This document shows, piece by piece, positions 54,246 through 61,295 of a stretch of 64,000 bases of DNA. Each line of letters opens with the position of its first letter. Position 1 is the first letter of the stretch. The position numbers and the translations under genes were made by a program. This stretch comes from Microbacterium sp. Nx66 (GTDB lineage Bacteria; Actinomycetota; Actinomycetes; Actinomycetales; Microbacteriaceae). The notes below the pieces were generated by a model. It saw only the letters and a program-made list of their open reading frames with translations. It was not told the origin of the DNA and made no database searches. Where the stretch lies: contig NZ_LR880474.1 of NCBI RefSeq assembly GCF_904066215.1, positions 2,108,001 to 2,172,000 on the forward strand. The letters run 5' to 3'.

Positions 54246-55337
54246 GTGCCGTCCCCCTCCCCCTCCGTCGCCGACGCCGTGGCCGCGCGACTGGACCTGT
54301 TCCTCGACCGCATGCGAGCGGAGTCGGCGGGGTACGGCGACGACGCCGCCGCCTTCCTCGATGCGGCGTCCGACACCCTCTCCGGAGGGAAGAGGCTGCG
54401 CGCCCGCTTCTGCCACGCAGGGTGGCGCGCCGTCTCCCGGTTCCGTGACCGTCTCGCCGTCGAGGACGACGCCCTGTGGGACCTCTGCGCGGCGCTGGAG
54501 ATCTTCCAGTCCGCCGCTCTCGTGCACGACGACCTGATCGACAACTCCGACACCCGCCGGGGCCGTCCCGCGGCGCACCGGGCGCTCGAGGCCTCCCACC
54601 GCTCCGCCGGATGGTGGGGCGACGCCGCTGCCTTCGGGCGCGCCGGTTCCGTGCTGCTCGGCGATCTCCTCGTGGCGTGGAGCGACGACCTCCTGGAGTC
54701 GGCGCTCGACGGTCACGGCGCGGCACGGACCGTGCGCGCCGAGTACGCGCGCATGCGTCGCGATGTCACGACCGGACAGTTCCTCGACATCGCCGAGGAG
54801 TCGGCGTGGAGCGTCAGCGATGACCGCGAGCATGCGGAGCGCGCGCTGCGCGTGGCCTCGCTGAAGTCGGCGCGCTACAGCATCGAGCAGCCGCTCATCC
54901 TGGGAGCGAGCCTCGCCGGCGCCGACGCCGGGCAGACCGAGGCGCTGCGCCGCTTCGGGCACCCTCTCGGCCTCGCCTTCCAGTTGCGTGACGACGTGCT
55001 CGGCGTGTTCGGCGATGCCGCCGTCACCGGCAAGCCCGCGGGCGACGACCTCCGAGAGGGCAAGCGGACCGTTCTCATCGCGCTCACCAGGGAGAAGCTC
55101 GACGCACCCGCCCGGCGGGTGCTCGACGAGATGCTCGGAGACCCCGACCTGACGGCGGCGCAGGTCTCGTTCCTGCAGGAGACGATCGCCGGGACCGGAG
55201 CCCTCGAACGGGTCGAGACGATGATCGCCGACTACGCCGGAGAGGCCGATCGCGCGCTCTCCGGAGCCCGGCTCGAGGACGCCGCGGTCGGCGAGCTCCG
55301 CGATCTCGGCCGAGCGGCGACCGTGCGCTCCTCCTGA
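54246..55337 (+). CDS. Polyprenyl diphosphate synthase (IdsA-like)
   Basis: A 363-residue trans-prenyltransferase that extends allylic diphosphates with isopentenyl diphosphate. The first Asp-rich motif is VHDDLIDNSDTRRGRPA and the second is LAFQLRDDVLGVFGD. GGKRLRARF binds the diphosphate. Product length (geranylgeranyl or longer) cannot be told by eye. TATGCT at 54233-54238 ends eight bases before GTG 54246, suggesting a leaderless start there; ATG at 54234 would overlap this hexamer. It matches idsA2 (Rv2173) in the conserved order. Confidence 0.88.
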   Translation: MPSPSPSVADAVAARLDLFLDRMRAESAGYGDDAAAFLDAASDTLSGGKRLRARFCHAGWRAVSRFRDRLAVEDDALWDLCAALEIFQSAALVHDDLIDNSDTRRGRPAAHRALEASHRSAGWWGDAAAFGRAGSVLLGDLLVAWSDDLLESALDGHGAARTVRAEYARMRRDVTTGQFLDIAEESAWSVSDDREHAERALRVASLKSARYSIEQPLILGASLAGADAGQTEALRRFGHPLGLAFQLRDDVLGVFGDAAVTGKPAGDDLREGKRTVLIALTREKLDAPARRVLDEMLGDPDLTAAQVSFLQETIAGTGALERVETMIADYAGEADRALSGARLEDAAVGELRDLGRAATVRSS

Positions 55338-55346
55338 ACAGGTCGC

Positions 55347-55703
55347 TCAGGCGAGGGTGCGCGCGAGCCGACGGACCTCGCTCTTGTGCCCGGCGAGCAG
55401 AGAGGCGATCGGGGAACGCCCGAGGGTCTCGTCCTCGGCGAGCAGCCAGTCGATCAGTTCGTCATCGGAGAAGCCGGCATCCTGCAGGACGATGATCGTC
55501 CCGCGCAGGGAGCTCAGCGGCTCGCCGTCCACGATGAACACCGCAGGAACGGCGAAGACGCCGCTGCGCCGCGAGCCGACGAGGTAGTGCTCGTCGATCA
55601 GACGACGCACGCGGCCGAGGGGCTCGCCGAGCACCTCGACGAGGTCGGGCATGGTCAGCCACTCGAGGGCGGCGTCAGGGGTTGCAGCGACGTTCTCAGA
55701 CAC
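55347..55703 (-). CDS. Rv2175c-family DNA-binding protein
   Basis: A 118-residue homologue of M. tuberculosis Rv2175c, a winged-helix DNA-binding protein that is a substrate of the PknL kinase. Visible features are LTMPDLVEVLGEPLGRVRRL (helix-turn-helix region), YLVGSRRSGVFAVPAVFI (wing) and a helical C-terminus ending HKSEVRRLARTLA. Thr8 in the short N-terminal tail (NVAATPDAA) is in a position comparable to the reported phospho-threonine. The start is GTG at 55703 with GATAGT six bases upstream. It is divergent from the LysM gene, with a 9-bp repeat array between. The kinase gene is two genes away. Confidence 0.82.
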   Translation of the reverse strand: MSENVAATPDAALEWLTMPDLVEVLGEPLGRVRRLIDEHYLVGSRRSGVFAVPAVFIVDGEPLSSLRGTIIVLQDAGFSDDELIDWLLAEDETLGRSPIASLLAGHKSEVRRLARTLA

Positions 55704-55743
55704 GTTGCCACTATCTCACCTCGGCCCCCGACGCGCATATCCA

Positions 55744-55779
55744 TCACTTCCGTCACATTCGTCACACCTGTCACTTCTG
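55744..55779. repeat. Four 9-bp direct repeats next to the LysM promoter
   Basis: TCACTTCCG, TCACATTCG, TCACACCTG and TCACTTCTG follow one another without gaps and abut the TTGACA at 55780. Consensus TCACNYYYG. They lie between the divergent Rv2175c-like and LysM genes. They may be a cooperative regulator site. Confidence 0.6.
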
Positions 55780-55808
55780 TTGACATCTCTATACATCCGT
55801 GTCAGCGT
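55780..55808 (+). promoter_or_regulatory. Promoter of the LysM gene
   Basis: A perfect TTGACA at 55780-55785 with CAGCGT at 55803-55808, spacer 17. The predicted start near 55815 gives a short leader with AGGGGG before GTG 55833. Confidence 0.55.
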
Positions 55809-55832
55809 GAAGTGCTCGAAAAGGGGGCTGAC

Positions 55833-56975
55833 GTGATCTTCCAGACAGCCGTGGCCGGCGCCCTCGCCGCCACTCTGACGGCGACACCCGCCGCCGCGCC
55901 CGCACCGCCGGTCGCGCCGCACGAACGGCATCGGATCGCTCCGATGCGCGTCGCACCGACGCAGAACATCCCGCCCTCGCACGTCGTGCAGCCGGGGGAC
56001 ACGGTCGCCGGCATCGCCGGTCGTCACGGACTGCGCACCGCTGACGTCCTCGGCTGGAACGGCCTCTCCTGGCGCTCGGTCATCTATCCGGGGCAGACCC
56101 TGCATCTGCGCGCCCCGGCCTCGGCACCCGCGCCGGCGCCCACGTCGGTGCCTGCGGCGACGAAGACCCACACGGTCGTGGCGGGCGACACCGTCTTCGG
56201 CATCGCCCGGAAGTACGCCACCTCGGTCGGCGCGATCCTCGCCGCCAACGGCCTTCCCGACGGCGCCATCATCTACCCGGGACAGAAGATCGTCGTATCC
56301 GGAGGCGCGGCTTCCGCTTCCCCTCCGGCACCCGCGGCCGCACCCGCGGCGGCACCCGCGACGCCCCCGCAGAGCGGCGGCAGCGCCCACACCGTCGCCG
56401 CGGGCGAGACGCTGTTCTCGATCGCTCAGCGGTACGGGACCACCACGCAGTCCCTCTTCGCCTGGAACGGCCTCGGCCCGTCGTCGATCATCTACCCGGG
56501 TCAGCGCCTCGCCGTGCAGGCGCCTGCCCCGAAGCCCGCCGCTGCGCCCACCGGACAGCGCAGTGCGACCCTGACGGCCGAGCAGGCTGCCAACGCCGCG
56601 CTCATCATCCGCGTGGGCCGCGAACTCGGAGTCTCCGACCGCGGGATCGCCATCGCCCTCGCCACCGGCATGGTGGAGTCGGATCTCCGCAACCTGGACT
56701 GGGGGGATCGCGACTCGCTCGGGATCTTCCAGCAGCGCCCGAGCACCGGCTGGGGCACCCCGGCGCAGATCATGGACGCGGAGCGGAGCACGCGGGTCTT
56801 CTACGGCGGCACGGGCGACCCGAACGGACACATCACCCGCGGACTGCTCGACATCGCGGGCTGGGAGTCGCTGCCCTTCACCGACGCGGCACAGGCCGTG
56901 CAGATCTCCGCCTATCCCGATCGCTACGGGCAGTGGGAGGCCCAGGCGTACGCATGGCTCGCCCAGCACGGGTGA
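55833..56975 (+). CDS. Secreted triple-LysM protein with lysozyme-like domain
   Basis: A 380-residue exported wall protein. After a signal-like segment (FQTAVAGALAATLTATPAAA) come three LysM domains (about 50-92, 112-155 and 185-228), each with the (Q/A)xGDT/E...I(Y)PGQ pattern and joined by Pro/Ala linkers. A C-terminal domain of about 120 residues follows, with GVSDRGIAIALATGMVESDL and DSLGIFQQRPSTGWGTP. This lysozyme-like fold is common in Actinobacteria, and the Glu in MVESDL is the likely catalytic acid. GTG at 55833 has AGGGGG six bases upstream. It is probably a peptidoglycan hydrolase whose gene lies between the Rv2175c-like gene and the kinase gene. Confidence 0.85.
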   Translation: MIFQTAVAGALAATLTATPAAAPAPPVAPHERHRIAPMRVAPTQNIPPSHVVQPGDTVAGIAGRHGLRTADVLGWNGLSWRSVIYPGQTLHLRAPASAPAPAPTSVPAATKTHTVVAGDTVFGIARKYATSVGAILAANGLPDGAIIYPGQKIVVSGGAASASPPAPAAAPAAAPATPPQSGGSAHTVAAGETLFSIAQRYGTTTQSLFAWNGLGPSSIIYPGQRLAVQAPAPKPAAAPTGQRSATLTAEQAANAALIIRVGRELGVSDRGIAIALATGMVESDLRNLDWGDRDSLGIFQQRPSTGWGTPAQIMDAERSTRVFYGGTGDPNGHITRGLLDIAGWESLPFTDAAQAVQISAYPDRYGQWEAQAYAWLAQHG

Positions 56976-57039
56976 GGCGGCCGGAAATCCGGATGGCCCG
57001 AGGGGTGAGGCGTTCCCGGGGCTTTCAGCCATTCGTCCA

Positions 57040-57045
57040 TAGACT
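57040..57045 (+). promoter_or_regulatory. -10 hexamer for a leaderless kinase transcript
   Basis: TAGACT ends seven bases before the GTG at 57052; no ribosome binding site. Leaderless initiation is inferred. Confidence 0.5.
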
Positions 57046-57051
57046 TCTGTC

Positions 57052-59007
57052 GTGACGACCAATCATCAGGCCGACCCCCTCATCGGGCGGCTTGTCGACG
57101 GTCGGTACCGCGTGCGTGCGCGGATCGCCCGCGGCGGCATGGCCACGGTCTACGTCGCCACCGACCTCCGCCTGGAGCGCCGCATCGCCTTGAAGGTCAT
57201 GCACGCGCACCTCAGTGACGACTCCGCATTCCAGAGCCGGTTCATCCAGGAGGCCCGCGCCGCGGCCCGCCTCGCCGACCCGCACGTCGTCAACGTCTTC
57301 GATCAGGGCCAGGACGGCGAACTCGCCTACCTCGTCATGGAGTACCTGCCAGGGATCACTCTGCGTGAGCTCCTCCGAGAGCAGAAGCGCCTCACGGTCG
57401 CTCAGACGATCACGATCATGGATGCCGTTCTCGCCGGGCTGTCCGCCGCGCATCGCGCGGGCATCGTCCACCGCGACGTCAAGCCGGAGAACGTCCTGCT
57501 CGCGGAGGACGGCCGTATCAAGATCGGCGACTTCGGACTCGCCAGAGCAACGACCGCGAACACCGCGACCGGGCAGCAGCTGCTCGGGACGATCGCGTAC
57601 CTCGCGCCGGAGCTCGTCACCCGCGGCACCGCCGATGCCCGCAGCGACATCTACGCCCTCGGCATCATGCTCTACGAGATGCTCGTCGGAGAGCAGCCCT
57701 ACAAGGGCGAGCAGCCGATGCAGATCGCGTTCCAGCACGCCACCGAGTCGGTCCCCCGACCCAGCGTCCGCAATCCGTCGGTACCCGAGCAGCTCGACGA
57801 GCTCGTGCTGTGGGCCACCGAGAAGTCCCCGGACGAGCGTCCGGACGACGCTCAGCAGATGCTGGAGCGCCTGCGGGAGATCGAGCGCGAGATCGGTGTC
57901 GCCCCCGCCGTGACCCGGACCACCGGCGCCTCCAGGGATCAGGCCGACTCCGGCGACCTCACCAAGGTCATGCCGGGCACCATGCTCCTGCCGGAACCGG
58001 CGACGGCCACCTCCCCCGGGATCGACAACGCCACCATCCTCCGGCGGCGGGCCGCCAAGCGCCGCGCCCGTGGCACGTTCCTCCTCTCCCTCGTCCTCCT
58101 GCTCGCCGTCCTCGCCGGCGGCGTGGGCTGGTGGTTCGGCTCCGGTCCCGGCTCGCTGATCGCGGTGCCCGCCGTGGCGGGCCAGACGTACGACGAGGCG
58201 GCGGCAGACCTCACGGAAGCCGGCTTCGAACCCGCCCAACGCGACGAGTTCTCCGTCGACGTCGAGAAGGGCATCGTCATCGAGACGGACCCCGGCGAGG
58301 GCACCAGGATCGACAAGGGCACCACCGTCGCCGTCGTCGTGTCCGCCGGCCCCGCCTCCCACGACCTCGCCCCTGTGGCCGGACAGCCTGCCGAGGACGT
58401 CCGGGCCGCGTTGCAGGCGGCGAACCTCGAGATCACCGACGACGAGGAGTACTTCACCGACGCCGCGGCCGGATCGGTCATCAACGTCCGCATCACTCCC
58501 CGTGACGGCGGCGATGCCTTCGGCTGCGATGAGGGCTGCACCGTCCACGAGAAGGACACCGCCACGATCCAGGTGTCGCGCGGGCCGGTGCCCGACGTCA
58601 CGGACATGACCGTCAAGCAGGCGACCGAGACGCTCACCGGCAAAGGCCTCAAGGTGGCGGAGGAGAACATCTACCGCCCGAGCGATTCCATCGGCAAGGA
58701 CCGGGTCATCGGGTACGCGGACCGCACCGAGGAAGGATCCTGGCGTCCTGGCGAGACGATCCAGCTGATCGTCTCGCAGGGCCCGCCGCTGTTCGATGTG
58801 CCGGATGTCTCCGGGATGACGCGCGACGAGGCCACCGGCGCGTTGCGAGACGCCGGATTCACCTGGAGCTACACGAGCAGCACGGGTCTGCCGGACTCCG
58901 TGTGGGACCTCCTCGCGAACGAGAACACGCGCGTGGAGTCGTACAGCCCATCCGAACCGCAGCGGAAGGGCGCGAGCATCACGCTCACCATGAGCTTCGC
59001 CGGCTGA
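57052..59007 (+). CDS. pknL: Ser/Thr protein kinase with four PASTA domains (PknL locus)
   Basis: A 651-residue transmembrane receptor kinase. The kinase domain (about 15-280) has the glycine loop ARIARGGMATVYVA, Lys48 in IALKVM, catalytic HRDVKPEN (Asp142), the DFG motif IGDFGLARA, and an activation loop with several threonines (TTANTATGQQLLGTIAYLAPE in part: TTANTATG). The transmembrane helix is about 341-363, followed by four PASTA repeats that bind peptidoglycan fragments. Synteny (Rv2175c-like gene before, aroG after) identifies the PknL position. M. tuberculosis PknL lacks PASTA domains, whereas the corynebacterial form has them. It should phosphorylate the Rv2175c-like protein and possibly division proteins. 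Confidence 0.88.
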   Translation: MTTNHQADPLIGRLVDGRYRVRARIARGGMATVYVATDLRLERRIALKVMHAHLSDDSAFQSRFIQEARAAARLADPHVVNVFDQGQDGELAYLVMEYLPGITLRELLREQKRLTVAQTITIMDAVLAGLSAAHRAGIVHRDVKPENVLLAEDGRIKIGDFGLARATTANTATGQQLLGTIAYLAPELVTRGTADARSDIYALGIMLYEMLVGEQPYKGEQPMQIAFQHATESVPRPSVRNPSVPEQLDELVLWATEKSPDERPDDAQQMLERLREIEREIGVAPAVTRTTGASRDQADSGDLTKVMPGTMLLPEPATATSPGIDNATILRRRAAKRRARGTFLLSLVLLLAVLAGGVGWWFGSGPGSLIAVPAVAGQTYDEAAADLTEAGFEPAQRDEFSVDVEKGIVIETDPGEGTRIDKGTTVAVVVSAGPASHDLAPVAGQPAEDVRAALQAANLEITDDEEYFTDAAAGSVINVRITPRDGGDAFGCDEGCTVHEKDTATIQVSRGPVPDVTDMTVKQATETLTGKGLKVAEENIYRPSDSIGKDRVIGYADRTEEGSWRPGETIQLIVSQGPPLFDVPDVSGMTRDEATGALRDAGFTWSYTSSTGLPDSVWDLLANENTRVESYSPSEPQRKGASITLTMSFAG

Positions 59008-59017
59008 CGCCGACACG

Positions 59018-59052
59018 ACGAAGGGGCCGGAACATCGTTCCGGCCCCTTCGT
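59018..59052. terminator. Bidirectional terminator between pknL and aroG
   Basis: A perfect 16-bp stem, ACGAAGGGGCCGGAAC with GTTCCGGCCCCTTCGT and loop ATC, between two convergent genes. Confidence 0.85.
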
Positions 59053-59067
59053 GCGTCCGCCCGTGGC

Positions 59068-60408
59068 TCAGCGCTTCTCGAGCTCCTCGGCCACCAGGAA
59101 CGCCAGCTCCAGGGACTGCATGTGGTTCAGGCGCGGGTCGCACAGGCTCTCGTAGCGGGTCCCCAGGGCCGCCTCGTCGATCTGCTCCGATCCGCCCAGG
59201 CACTCGGTGACGTCGTCGCCGGTCAGTTCGACGTGGATGCCGCCGGGGAACGTGCCGACCGCCCGGTGCGCCTCGAAGAAGCCGCGGACCTCGTCGACGA
59301 CGTCGTCGAAGCGACGCGTCTTGTACCCGGTCGGCGTCGTGATGCCGTTGCCGTGCATGGGGTCGGTGACCCAGAGCGGCTGGGCACCCGACTCGCGGAC
59401 CGCCTCCAGCAGCGGGGGCAGCGCATCGCGGATGCGGCCGGCGCCCATACGCGTGATGAAGGTCAGCCGGCCGGGCTCGCGCTCCGGGTCGAGCTTGTCG
59501 ATGAGTGCCAGTGCCGTCTCCGGCGTGGTGGTGGGGCCCAGCTTCACGCCGATCGGGTTCCGGATCTTCGAGAAGTAGTCGACGTGCGCGCCGTCGAGCT
59601 CGCGGGTGCGCTCCCCGATCCACAGGAAGTGGGCGGAGGTGTTGTACGGGGTGTCCGTCCGCGAGTCGATCCGCGTCATCGGGCGCTCGTAGTCCATGAG
59701 CAGACCCTCGTGACCGGTGAAGAACTCGACGCGCTTGAGCTCGTCGAAGTCGGCGCCGGCGGCCTCCATGAACTTGATCGCACGATCGATCTCGGCGGCC
59801 ATGCGCTCGTACCGCTGGTTCGCCGGGTTCTGCGCGAAGCCCTTGTTCCAGGAGTGCACCTCGCGGAGGTCCGCGAAGCCACCCTGCGTGAACGCCCGGA
59901 TGAGGTTCAGCGTGGAAGCGGCGGTGTGGTAGCCCTGCAGCAGTCGACCGGGGTCGGCCTGACGGGATCCCTCGGTGAAGTCGTAGCCGTTCACGATGTC
60001 GCCGCGGTACGCCGGCAGGGTGACCTCGCCGCGCGTCTCGGTGTCGCTGGAGCGCGGCTTGGCGAACTGCCCGGCCATGCGCCCCATCTTGACGACCGGC
60101 ATGGACGCGCCGTAGGTGAGCACGACGGCCATCTGCAGCACCGTCTTGATGCGGTTGCGGATCTGCTCGGCCGTGGCCCCGGCGAAGGTCTCGGCGCAGT
60201 CGCCGCCCTGCAGCAGGAAGGCCTCCCCGGAGGCCGCCCTGGCGAGACGGTCGCGGAGGTTGTCGACCTCACCGGCGAAGACCAGCGGCGGAAGGCTCGA
60301 GATCTGCCGGGAGACGTCGGCGACGCGGTCGGCGTCTGGCCACTGCGGCTGCTGCTTGATGGGAAGCGAGCGCCAGGCATCAAGGGCGTCGATGTGGTGC
60401 GGAAGCAT
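59068..60408 (-). CDS. aroG: 3-deoxy-7-phosphoheptulonate synthase, class II
   Basis: First enzyme of the shikimate pathway, joining phosphoenolpyruvate and erythrose 4-phosphate. The 446-residue length and motifs FLLQGGDCAETF, VVKMGRMAGQFAKPRS, GANFDEL-like ADFDELKRVEFFTGHEG, KLGPTTTPE and WVTDPMHGNG are those of the class II (plant/actinobacterial) family. It corresponds to Rv2178c next to pknL. TAGGCT at 60415-60420 lies six bases before the ATG: leaderless. Confidence 0.96.
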   Translation of the reverse strand: MLPHHIDALDAWRSLPIKQQPQWPDADRVADVSRQISSLPPLVFAGEVDNLRDRLARAASGEAFLLQGGDCAETFAGATAEQIRNRIKTVLQMAVVLTYGASMPVVKMGRMAGQFAKPRSSDTETRGEVTLPAYRGDIVNGYDFTEGSRQADPGRLLQGYHTAASTLNLIRAFTQGGFADLREVHSWNKGFAQNPANQRYERMAAEIDRAIKFMEAAGADFDELKRVEFFTGHEGLLMDYERPMTRIDSRTDTPYNTSAHFLWIGERTRELDGAHVDYFSKIRNPIGVKLGPTTTPETALALIDKLDPEREPGRLTFITRMGAGRIRDALPPLLEAVRESGAQPLWVTDPMHGNGITTPTGYKTRRFDDVVDEVRGFFEAHRAVGTFPGGIHVELTGDDVTECLGGSEQIDEAALGTRYESLCDPRLNHMQSLELAFLVAEELEKR

Positions 60409-60414
60409 GCGTCC

Positions 60415-60420
60415 AGCCTA
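60415..60420 (-). promoter_or_regulatory. -10 hexamer for a leaderless aroG transcript
   Basis: TAGGCT on the minus strand ends seven bases before the aroG ATG, without a ribosome binding site. Confidence 0.5.
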
Positions 60421-60454
60421 GTGGGCGGCACCACCGCCGAGACGCGCCGGGGGC

Positions 60455-61144
60455 CTATGTGACGCGCGTCGGAAGACGGTCCTTGACCGTGGACGCGTAG
60501 ACGTCCTCGTACTCCTGCTGACCGAGGCGCTGGAGGGCCACCATGATCTCGTCCGTGACGGACCGGAGGATGTAGCGGTCGTTCTCCATGCCCGCATAGC
60601 GGGAGAAGTCCAGCGGCTCGCCGATGACGATCCCGACCCGCATGACCCGCGGGATACGGCGGCCGATGGGCATGGCGGTGTCGGTGTCGACCATGATGAC
60701 CGGGATGACCGGGACCTTGGCTTCGAGCGCCATCCGGGCGATGCCGGTGCGGCCGCGGTAGAGCTTGCCGTCGGGGCTGCGCGTGCCCTCGGGGTAGATG
60801 CCCAGCAGGTCGCCGCCCCCGAGCACCTGGAGGCCGGTGTTGAGGGAGGCCTCGGACGCCTTGCCCCCGGAGCGGTCGATGGGGATCTGACCCGTCGCCT
60901 TCATGAAGAAGCGGGTGGACCAGCCCTTGAGGCCTCGTCCGGTGAAGTAGTCGCTCTTCGCGAGGAACGACATCGACCGATCGATCACGAGCGGAAGGAA
61001 GATCGAGTCCGCGAAGGAGAGGTGGTTGCTGGCGAGGATCGCCGCCCCGGTCGCGGGCACGTTCTTCCGCCCCACGATCCAGGGACGGAACACGGCCTTG
61101 ACCACAGGGCCGATCACGACGTACTTCATCAGCCAGTAGAACAT
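60455..61144 (-). CDS. plsC: 1-acyl-sn-glycerol-3-phosphate acyltransferase family protein
   Basis: A 229-residue PlsC-like acyltransferase acting at the membrane in phospholipid synthesis. SNHLSFADSIFLP is the catalytic NHxxxxD motif, TGQIPIDRSGG the second block, and GIYPEGTRSPDGKLYRGRTG (EGTRS) the glycerol-phosphate binding block. The ATG at 61144 gives a hydrophobic N-terminus (MFYWLMKYVVIGPVVKAV). TAGACT at 61153-61158 is eight bases upstream. It is divergent from the acyl-CoA ligase gene, as with Rv2182c and fadD15. Confidence 0.9.
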   Translation of the reverse strand: MFYWLMKYVVIGPVVKAVFRPWIVGRKNVPATGAAILASNHLSFADSIFLPLVIDRSMSFLAKSDYFTGRGLKGWSTRFFMKATGQIPIDRSGGKASEASLNTGLQVLGGGDLLGIYPEGTRSPDGKLYRGRTGIARMALEAKVPVIPVIMVDTDTAMPIGRRIPRVMRVGIVIGEPLDFSRYAGMENDRYILRSVTDEIMVALQRLGQQEYEDVYASTVKDRLPTRVT

Positions 61145-61248
61145 CGAGGTGAAGTCTAGCGCCGCGACGCGGATCGCCCTCATGTTCCTCGTCGGGCGAC
61201 CCGCAAAGCGACTGAGTTCCACCCTGACCGCGACCGGGTGCCATGCCC

Positions 61249-61254
61249 TAGACT
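61249..61254 (+). promoter_or_regulatory. -10 hexamer of the acyl-CoA ligase gene
   Basis: TAGACT, predicting a start near 61261 and a leader of about 35 nt that contains GAAGGAG six bases before the GTG at 61296. A leadered case, useful as contrast. Confidence 0.45.
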
Positions 61255-61295
61255 CGGACCAACGCCCGTGCCCGACCGGTACCGAAGGAGCTGCC

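Noticed and set aside
55744..55779. Repeat array considered as CRISPR
   Set aside because: Units are 9 bp without spacers and there are no cas genes. It is treated as a regulatory repeat.
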